Shown: one piece after another, positions 3,742-9,010 of the stretch
How the letters are laid out: each line of letters starts with the position of its first letter
How positions within the stretch are numbered: the first letter of the stretch is position 1
NCBI GenBank assembly: GCA_964654135.1
Contig: CAZZHV010000047.1
Coordinates: forward strand, 1 to 9,010
Reading direction: 5' to 3'
DNA from: CAMLQK01 sp964654135
GTDB lineage: Bacteria > Patescibacteriota > Saccharimonadia > Saccharimonadales > UBA4665
Length of the DNA stretch: 9,010 nucleotides
Notes under the pieces: model-generated
What the model was told of the DNA's origin: nothing
Databases searched by the model: none
What the model saw: only the letters and a program-made list of their open reading frames with translations
Program-made: the position numbers and the translations under genes

Positions 3742-6700
3742 ACAGCTTCTATGAGGTTCTGTTCAAAGAGCTCGACGCCCTTAATGGTTGCATCGTAGCC
3801 ACTGACATCGGGAATATCAATTGCCATAATTTTGCCCCAAACAGCCTCGGCTAGCTGTTTAATTTGTGCGTATTCTTGTTCGTCAAACGAGATATGCAGT
3901 TCGTTAATAGCGCCTTCGTCGTCAGGCTCAATGAACTCCAGATAGGCATCTGTAACAGTGTAGCCGCTAAACTTTCTAGAGTGCTCAACAAGAGCCTTGT
4001 ACAAATAGAGCTGCTGTTTGTATTTGTGCAATTTAACCGTGTGCTCCCAGCGTTTATGACTACTACCAGTCTTGTAATCGACGATTGCGATAGTTTTAGC
4101 TTGTTTGTCGATAATGAGTTTGTCAATTTTACCGCTGAGGTGCGCTTTGCCCAAAAATACGCCTTCTCGTCGGAAGTTGTACTCGGATTCATTGCTTGCG
4201 GCAATAGTGTGTAGTCGCTGGTTTAGATATGACTGTAGCGCAAGACGACCTCGTTCTAACATTTGTGTTGTGTCCTGTTCGCTGAGTCGCTTAGCCTTTA
4301 GCCGGAATTCAAAAGCGGCAAGTACGGCCTTAAGATTGGGCACGCTTCCCTGCTGCTTGTTCTGAATATGAATCCATTCCAGCGTTTCGTGCATGGCATT
4401 ACCAAACTGACCATTTGGCGTTGGTGCTTTCGGGAAACGAAGAATAGTGTTCATAAAGAAATAGCCTGGGCCAGCGTGTTCGAGGTCGATAAAGGCAGTT
4501 ACGTGTGTTGGACTCAGTTGGAATAGGTCGAGTCGGCTACGCAGTAGCGCACGGACGTCTTCACTTGTTAGGGCGTGCGTATGACGTTGTTGCCAATATG
4601 TGGCAAGTTCGCTGGTGGTATCGTCGAGTTGCGATTCGCCGACTGCCGGTAGTACTGTTTGCGAATTTTGAGGTAAAAGCGGCGAATGTACTGCACCATC
4701 TTCGAAGGTTTCGTCGAGATATCGCAAACGAGTCATTGATTTGCCTGTAAAATTGCTGGTGTAATTGAGGATGTAGAGCTGTGTCTTGGCACGAGTGAGC
4801 GCCACATAAAAGAGACGCAAACGCTCGTCATTGGTCGCGCCAGCGTAGCGCATAAAGAGCATGTTTGCCGGAAGGCCCAGCCGTGAGCCCTGGCTGCGTG
4901 TCTTGGCACCCCACGCTTCATCATTGGCGGCCAGCACGAATACGCTACCAAATTCCATGCCTTTTGCCTTAAAGGCTGTCATGAGTGTAACGGCGCTCTC
5001 TGCTTCTTGGTATGGACTGGTATTGAGAATTTTAATGTTGGCGGCGCGGTGTGCTTCGACAAATGTGATGAAGTCGCTGAGTTTGAGCGGCTCGGGCTCG
5101 CCTCGCTTGTAATCGCGTAATCTCGCACGCAATACTGTCAGATTTGTGAGCAAGTCCCAGAATGACCCCACGTTCTCAACATCCAGCGTACCAAGACCTG
5201 CATCTTCTTCGAAGTAGTGCGTGTAGAACGGCGAAGTGTATTGTTCGTGATCGGGCTCTTGTAGGTCGAGTGGGGCGATACCTATAAGATAATCGAGGAT
5301 TGTCTCCATTGTTTCGGTCTCGCACAGCTGGCTCAATCGCATAAAGAACAGCGCGAGTGGCTTTAGCTCATCGTACGCGAACAAAGTTTCAGTCCAGTGT
5401 TCGTCATCGTCACTTGCCTGCCAGCTCAATTTCCAGATCAGACTGGTTGGTAGTTTCCAAAATGTAAAGCTTAGCACTTCTGCCCATAAGGCATTGGCCG
5501 CAGTAAAAGAGCCTTCGTGCAAGCGTAAGCAAAGCTCACTCATGCGTAGTAGCTGGTTAAGTGCGGCATCGTCGAGAATGTTCTCTCGTTTTTCATAGCG
5601 AACAGGTACGCCTTCTTTCTGAAGGTACGGTACAAGCGGTTCAAGGTATTTGTGTTGCGGTGCGAGTACAGCAATCTCGTTTACGGGTACGCCACTTTCT
5701 ATAAGATCGCGAATTTTTTTGGCAGTCCAAGCAAATTGGCTAACTTCACTTTTGGCCTCGTGACGTTCAACGACAGCAGTTTTGGGAATATTTGGATTTG
5801 CAGCCTCGAGTGTTTTTTCGATCTGCGGAAAGTGGTGATGCAGCCGCTCTTCGATCTGTTCGGCAATACCTCGCGCCGTGTGCAATATGTCGGCATGAGA
5901 GCGGTAGTTTTTGGTAAGTGGTACTAACAAAACGTCACGGTACAGACGCTGGAACTGTAGCATGTGAGAGTAGTCGGCTCCCTGGAAAGCATAAATAGCC
6001 TGGTCGTCGTCTCCCACGGCCAAGACGTTTGGACGCCCCTCCCACACTGGGTTATCGGTGAGTAATTCCACCAAGCGTAACTGAGCGCCGTTGGTGTCCT
6101 GAAACTCATCGAGCAGAATATACTGATACTGCTCTTGAAGCGTAAAACGCAGGTCGTCGTTGTTTTGCAGGCCTCGTACGGCACGCAAGATCATATCGTC
6201 ATAGTCGAAGAGATTTTGTGCTGCGAGCGTGTCAATATATTGCGCGTAGACATCGGCAGTAGCTAATAGCTTTTCATTAGTTTTTTGGCCATCAACAACG
6301 AATGCTCCTTCGCTGTCTTTGGCAAGCCAGCTGTTCTTCCATTTTGTAAGGCTCATGGTTTTGCCTGATTCTTGAGCGATCTCGATAGCCTCGCGCAATT
6401 CCGTAAGCAGAACGCTACTCAAAGGTGCTACTTGAGGCAATGTCGATGCATAGCTGAGCGGCGACAAGGCACGCTCAAGATTCTCGAACATTGGCAACGA
6501 TTTTGCAGTAATGCGCGTTAAGCCGGCAAGCTGTTCGTGAACAATTGGCTGGGACTTTTCGATAAAGCTAAGGTTTTCACGAGCGATTATTTGGATATCA
6601 CCAGGAGTTAACAGTGATCGCTTAGCATCACTTACAAATGATTTAATGTCACCAAGGTACATTTCGGCGAACTTGAGCGGATTGCCGTACGGCAAGCGAC

Positions 6701-7085
6701 TAATAATGTCCCTGAGCACAGTATCGATACCAAGATCGTCGATCGGCTGGAGCTCACCCATATCAGTAAAATGATCTGGAAAACGACGAATCAGATCGCT
6801 ACCAAATGCGTGGTAGGTGCTGATTGTGATATTGTAGGCGGCTTGGCCTATCATGCTGCTCAGACGTTCGCGCATGTTTTGAGCGGCCGACTCGGTAAAA
6901 GTTAGACACAGAATATTCTCTGGTAGAGTATCGGTTGTCGTAAGAATGTGCGCAATGCGCGTGGTCAAAAGTTGTGTTTTACCAGTGCCCGGACCGGCAA
7001 TAACTAGCACCGGTCCCTCAGTTGTGGTGACAGCTAATTTTTGAGCTTCATTGAGCCCAGATAGTGCAGATTTATAACTCCCCAT
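3738..7085 (-). CDS. UvrD/Rep-type helicase fused to a PD-(D/E)XK nuclease (AddA/RecB-like)
   Basis: An ATP-dependent superfamily 1A DNA helicase with a C-terminal RecB-type nuclease, likely for end resection or repair. Numbering from ATG 7085 (1115 residues): LNEAQKLAV (Q motif, near 11), GPGTGKT (Walker A, 31-37), LTFTESAAQNMRERL (Ia), DEFQD (Walker B, 326-330), GDDDQAIYAFQGAD (III, from 358), LTKNYRSHADIL (IV, near 390), TAFKAKGMEF (V, near 700) and LRLFYVALTRAKTQLYIL (VI, near 760). The nuclease region begins near 855 (LSPTHVTAF). It has H899 in GNAMHETLEW, an Asp in SGKIDKLIID (about 985), D1003-Y-K1005 in VDYKTG, and QLYLY from 1024, the full RecB-family set. It has no cysteines, so no AddB/Cas4-type iron-sulfur cluster. 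An in-frame ATG at 7118 would add 11 residues (MRRKSRTIDGT); I prefer 7085 because TACAAT (7096-7101) lies just upstream. Neither start has a Shine-Dalgarno. Confidence 0.93.
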   Translation of the reverse strand: MGSYKSALSGLNEAQKLAVTTTEGPVLVIAGPGTGKTQLLTTRIAHILTTTDTLPENILCLTFTESAAQNMRERLSSMIGQAAYNITISTYHAFGSDLIRRFPDHFTDMGELQPIDDLGIDTVLRDIISRLPYGNPLKFAEMYLGDIKSFVSDAKRSLLTPGDIQIIARENLSFIEKSQPIVHEQLAGLTRITAKSLPMFENLERALSPLSYASTLPQVAPLSSVLLTELREAIEIAQESGKTMSLTKWKNSWLAKDSEGAFVVDGQKTNEKLLATADVYAQYIDTLAAQNLFDYDDMILRAVRGLQNNDDLRFTLQEQYQYILLDEFQDTNGAQLRLVELLTDNPVWEGRPNVLAVGDDDQAIYAFQGADYSHMLQFQRLYRDVLLVPLTKNYRSHADILHTARGIAEQIEERLHHHFPQIEKTLEAANPNIPKTAVVERHEAKSEVSQFAWTAKKIRDLIESGVPVNEIAVLAPQHKYLEPLVPYLQKEGVPVRYEKRENILDDAALNQLLRMSELCLRLHEGSFTAANALWAEVLSFTFWKLPTSLIWKLSWQASDDDEHWTETLFAYDELKPLALFFMRLSQLCETETMETILDYLIGIAPLDLQEPDHEQYTSPFYTHYFEEDAGLGTLDVENVGSFWDLLTNLTVLRARLRDYKRGEPEPLKLSDFITFVEAHRAANIKILNTSPYQEAESAVTLMTAFKAKGMEFGSVFVLAANDEAWGAKTRSQGSRLGLPANMLFMRYAGATNDERLRLFYVALTRAKTQLYILNYTSNFTGKSMTRLRYLDETFEDGAVHSPLLPQNSQTVLPAVGESQLDDTTSELATYWQQRHTHALTSEDVRALLRSRLDLFQLSPTHVTAFIDLEHAGPGYFFMNTILRFPKAPTPNGQFGNAMHETLEWIHIQNKQQGSVPNLKAVLAAFEFRLKAKRLSEQDTTQMLERGRLALQSYLNQRLHTIAASNESEYNFRREGVFLGKAHLSGKIDKLIIDKQAKTIAIVDYKTGSSHKRWEHTVKLHKYKQQLYLYKALVEHSRKFSGYTVTDAYLEFIEPDDEGAINELHISFDEQEYAQIKQLAEAVWGKIMAIDIPDVSGYDATIKGVELFEQNLIEAV

Positions 7086-7153
7086 AGTACCGTCTATTGT
7101 ACGCGATTTGCGCCTCATGAGATACTAAAACTGATGTAAAAAGAGGGTTGGGC
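7086..7153. promoter_or_regulatory. Short divergent region between helicase-nuclease and NUDIX genes
   Basis: These 68 bases must hold the promoters for both directions. On the minus strand TACAAT (7096-7101) sits ten bases before ATG 7085, but no convincing -35 is found 16-18 bases upstream. On the plus strand TTGTAC (7097-7102) and GATACT (7121-7126), 18 bases apart, are a poor match. GAGG at 7143-7146 is the likely ribosome site of the NUDIX gene. Confidence 0.35.
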
Positions 7154-7708
7154 ATGAAGGAACATCCATGGAAAACATTGAATTCTCGTATTGTCTACGA
7201 GAATTCATGGGTAACTATCACCGAGGATGAGGTTACTCGCCCGGACGGCTCACCGGGCATCTATACAATTATGGATGTGAAGGACGGCGTTCTATTGATT
7301 GCCGAAGATGCAGATAGAAATGTCTACATTATGGAAGCCTACCGCTACCCGACACAGCGCTGGGCGTGGGAATTGCCTACAGGAGGTACTGAGGCTGGCG
7401 ACACTCCCGAGATTACAGCTCAGAAAGAGTTGCGCGAGGAGTTGGGCCTCTCGAGCGATACCTGGATAAAACTTGGTGAATTCTCGCCTTCATTCGGTGG
7501 AACCATGCGTGATCGCCAGCATATTTTTGTGGCGCGCAATTGTGTCGAAGGTGCACACGATAGAGAGGCTGGCGAAGCAATCCGTGCCGTCAAAAAAGTG
7601 ACGCGCGAAGAGCTATTTAAGCTGGCGCATGACGGTGTTATCGAAGATAGTCAAACACTAGCGGGCCTCTTTAGATACAAGATGTGGATTGAAGGTGATG
7701 AGCGCTAG
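7154..7708 (+). CDS. NUDIX hydrolase, ADP-ribose pyrophosphatase-like
   Basis: NUDIX enzymes hydrolyse nucleoside diphosphates linked to another group. The N-terminal part (NSRIVYENSWVTI, TRPDGSPGIYTIMD, YIMEAYRYP) resembles ADP-ribose pyrophosphatase types (NudF-like), so ADP-ribose or a nucleotide sugar is the likely substrate. The NUDIX box is at residues 77-99 (numbering from ATG 7154, 184 residues). It has G77, the catalytic E95-E96 pair and G98, but Asp83 replaces the first conserved Glu and Lys91 replaces the Arg of the R-E-U motif. No signal peptide is visible, so it is cytoplasmic. ATG 7154 follows GAGG by seven bases; the in-frame TTG at 7148 is rejected. Codons 9-18 are built from a perfect 12-bp inverted repeat. 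The TAG at 7706-7708 directly abuts the stop of the opposing flavoprotein gene. The exact substrate is not determined by what can be seen. Confidence 0.88.
   Translation: MKEHPWKTLNSRIVYENSWVTITEDEVTRPDGSPGIYTIMDVKDGVLLIAEDADRNVYIMEAYRYPTQRWAWELPTGGTEAGDTPEITAQKELREELGLSSDTWIKLGEFSPSFGGTMRDRQHIFVARNCVEGAHDREAGEAIRAVKKVTREELFKLAHDGVIEDSQTLAGLFRYKMWIEGDER
7179..7207 (+). repeat. Perfect 12-bp inverted repeat inside the NUDIX coding start
   Basis: TGAATTCTCGTA (7179-7190) and TACGAGAATTCA (7196-7207) are exact reverse complements around the loop TTGTC. The RNA would form a stable hairpin in codons 9-18. It is not followed by a T-tract, so it is not a standard terminator. It may be an RNA structure affecting early translation, an operator for a dimeric protein, or chance. 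Confidence 0.85.
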
Positions 7709-8914
7709 CTACTTTTTAGCACACTCTGGGCAATCTTCTTGGCTGCCAAATTCGGTCATCCATTGCTGACTAGCTTTCCACCATGGCTCAAGGTCGTGGT
7801 ACGCAACCCAGTCGGCTGCTTCGCGAAGCCACCAGCCAAGATGACCGCTAAAAATTGCTTTGCCCCATACAACTGACGCCCAGCCTTTGCCTACTGGAAT
7901 AACTGGTCGTGGTGCTTTTGGCGCATATGCCTGAGGCGTTTTGCCGTCTGCGCGTCGCATGATATCTTTTGCAGCGTACGATCCATCGCCTACAGCGACT
8001 TCGGCCTGACCGCTAAATGGTGTGTTGGCGTTGTCGCCAATGACGTAAATAGCTTCTTCGGCTCGCAAATACTCGTCGACTTCTACCTTACCCCTATCAG
8101 TAAGTGCGAAGTTGTTTTCCTTAAAGAATGGATTGTTGGTAGTGCCGGCCGTCCAGACAACGGTCTGGCTCTTAATGGGCTCGCCATTAACCATCAGACT
8201 GTCGGCAGTTTCGCCTTCCACTGTCTGGCCTAGACGCAACTCAATGCCGAGTTTATTAAGACGCTTCTCAACATCTTTCGATACTTTCTCGACAGAACGT
8301 GGCAGTAAGCGCGGCGCTGCTTCGATAATAGTAATTTTTGGCTTTTTGCCCGTAATGCCATGATTTGCCATGATCTCTTCGAGATATTCTGGTAAAGCTC
8401 CGGCGAGCTCAATGCCCGTTGGGCCAGCGCCCACGATAAGGTAGTTGAGATCAGGTGCGTGATCCTTGCTAAGCTGTTTGTGTAAGTGATGCTTAAAGCG
8501 TTGAATCTGTTCCCACGATTTAATGCCATACGAGAATTCCTCGAGGCCTTTAATACCAAAGTAGTTAGTAACGACACCCAATGCCAGTACGAGTACCTCG
8601 TAGCTTACTTTTTGACCATCAGCTGTGGTAATGGTGCGTTTTTTACGATCGAGAGTTTTGGCAGCGCCCTGCATAATGGTTACGCGCTTGGTGTCTAAGA
8701 TTTCTTCGAGGGGAATATTAGACTGTGAGTACAGGCCACCGGTTGCGGTATGGTATAACGCTGGATAGTAACGGAAGGACTGCTGATCGGACAACAATGT
8801 CACCGCAAAGTCGGGGTTTTTACTGAGCTCAAGTGCAGCTTTAATGCCACCAAAGCCACCGCCTACAATGAGGACGTGTTTTTGTGAAGGAGTACGGGAT
8901 GGAGTTTCTTGCAT
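7709..8914 (-). CDS. Type II NADH dehydrogenase-like FAD/NAD(P) oxidoreductase
   Basis: This flavoprotein resembles NDH-2, which passes electrons from NADH to quinone at the cytoplasmic membrane face without pumping protons. Numbering from ATG 8914 (401 residues): FAD Rossmann motif GGGFGG at 18-23 (HVLIVGGGFGGIKAALEL), NAD motif GAGPTG at 162-167 (YLIVGAGPTGIELAGALPEY), WTAG at 254-257 and the second FAD contact IYVIGDNA at 289-296. Length is typical of NDH-2. The C-terminal part is Trp-rich (VVWGKAIFSGHLGWWLREA, LEPWWKASQQW), consistent with peripheral membrane attachment. Where NDH-2 enzymes carry the quinone-site AQ-x-A-x-Q motif, this protein has A304-E-V-A-V-G309, so the acceptor may differ. 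It ends in DCPECAKK with a Cys pair. ATG 8914 is fixed by a TATAAT seven bases upstream. The longer in-frame TTG at 8950 lies in the -35 box. No SD is present. Confidence 0.88.
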   Translation of the reverse strand: MQETPSRTPSQKHVLIVGGGFGGIKAALELSKNPDFAVTLLSDQQSFRYYPALYHTATGGLYSQSNIPLEEILDTKRVTIMQGAAKTLDRKKRTITTADGQKVSYEVLVLALGVVTNYFGIKGLEEFSYGIKSWEQIQRFKHHLHKQLSKDHAPDLNYLIVGAGPTGIELAGALPEYLEEIMANHGITGKKPKITIIEAAPRLLPRSVEKVSKDVEKRLNKLGIELRLGQTVEGETADSLMVNGEPIKSQTVVWTAGTTNNPFFKENNFALTDRGKVEVDEYLRAEEAIYVIGDNANTPFSGQAEVAVGDGSYAAKDIMRRADGKTPQAYAPKAPRPVIPVGKGWASVVWGKAIFSGHLGWWLREAADWVAYHDLEPWWKASQQWMTEFGSQEDCPECAKK

Positions 8915-8921
8915 GCTTATG

Positions 8922-8950
8922 ATTATAGAGGTGTTTTGCCTCAGCGCCAA
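8922..8950 (-). promoter_or_regulatory. Promoter of the flavoprotein gene, leaderless
   Basis: On the minus strand TTGGCG (8945-8950) and a perfect TATAAT (8922-8927) are separated by 17 bases, and seven bases separate the -10 from ATG 8914. The predicted mRNA starts at or beside the start codon. The remaining bases to the window end (8951-9010) are A/T-rich on the plus strand and hold no feature I can name. Confidence 0.75.
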
Positions 8951-9010
8951 TAACCTTGCAAAAACAAAGCAAAACCTTTTTACTAAGAGAGAACTACTCT
9001 AAATAAAAAA

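Noticed and set aside
3741..3763. Hairpin AACAG-CTTC-TAT-GAGG-TT-CTGTT just after the 3178 stop, as a terminator
   Set aside because: The stem is interrupted by a bulge, includes a G-T pair and lacks a T-tract in either direction.
4505..4750. Plus-strand open frames inside the helicase region
   Set aside because: They are shadow frames of the minus-strand helicase, which has complete family motifs; they show no ribosome sites or recognisable protein sequence.
7086..7118. ATG 7118 as the helicase start
   Set aside because: Not excluded, but the extra 11 residues (MRRKSRTIDGT) lie before the usual start of the family and contain a TACAAT -10-like element; no Shine-Dalgarno supports it.
7148..7153. 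TTG 7148 as the NUDIX start
   Set aside because: It directly abuts the GAGG-containing site, which is correctly spaced for ATG 7154.
8979..9010. AGAG-AACTA-CTCT followed by an A-rich end, as a terminator of a gene beyond the window
   Set aside because: The stem is only four base pairs and is followed by A, not T, on the plus strand; no T-tract follows it on the minus strand.
1..9010. CRISPR array, tRNA, rRNA, insertion sequence or phage genes
   Set aside because: No spaced direct repeats, transposase-like or integrase-like protein, or tRNA-like cloverleaf was seen on reading both strands.

Overview
The window looks like chromosome of a Patescibacteria/CPR bacterium, most likely Candidatus Saccharibacteria (TM7). 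This is inferred from gene content and style: small closely packed genes, an F-type ATP synthase operon end, a β/CDCA-like carbonic anhydrase candidate, a MIP channel, a UvrD-like helicase with a C-terminal PD-(D/E)XK nuclease, and a type II NADH dehydrogenase-like flavoprotein. The code appears standard: TGG is used for Trp, TGA serves as a stop (382-384), and the 1115-residue helicase has no internal TGA. That argues against the UGA=Gly lineages (Absconditabacteria, Gracilibacteria). I could not run searches, so all family names rest on motifs read by eye.

Layout. Positions 1-809 are the 3' end of the ATP synthase operon: the last codons of atpD, an unrecognised 109-residue gene, then atpC. 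Each is joined to the next by overlapping stop/start codons, and the operon ends at a hairpin terminator (838-862). That terminator lies inside the 3' coding end of an opposing unknown gene (1240-806, minus). From a shared intergenic region, a carbonic anhydrase-like gene (1354-2337) runs to the right. It is followed by its own promoter region and a MIP-family channel (2414-3070) with a strong terminator (3088-3119). A gene of unknown function (3178-3741, plus) meets the large helicase-nuclease gene (7085-3738, minus) tail to tail. A NUDIX hydrolase (7154-7708, plus) diverges from the helicase and meets an NDH-2-like flavoprotein (8914-7709, minus) tail to tail.

Two architectural themes stand out. 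First, all three convergent pairs have stop codons that overlap or directly abut, with no spacer. Second, three genes have a recognisable -10 element only 7 to 10 bases from the ATG, with a -35 hexamer exactly 17 bases upstream. This predicts leaderless or nearly leaderless mRNAs. In two of those three, the first in-frame TTG is actually part of the -35 box, so longest-ORF starts would be wrong. Genes inside the ATP operon and the 1354, 2414 and 7154 genes instead carry Shine-Dalgarno sequences.

Functionally the window combines energy conversion (ATP synthase, NADH oxidation), CO2/bicarbonate and water/solute handling (carbonic anhydrase candidate, MIP channel), DNA repair (helicase-nuclease) and nucleotide clean-up (NUDIX). 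No mobile element, CRISPR array, tRNA or rRNA was seen. There is no gene-free stretch longer than about 115 bases.
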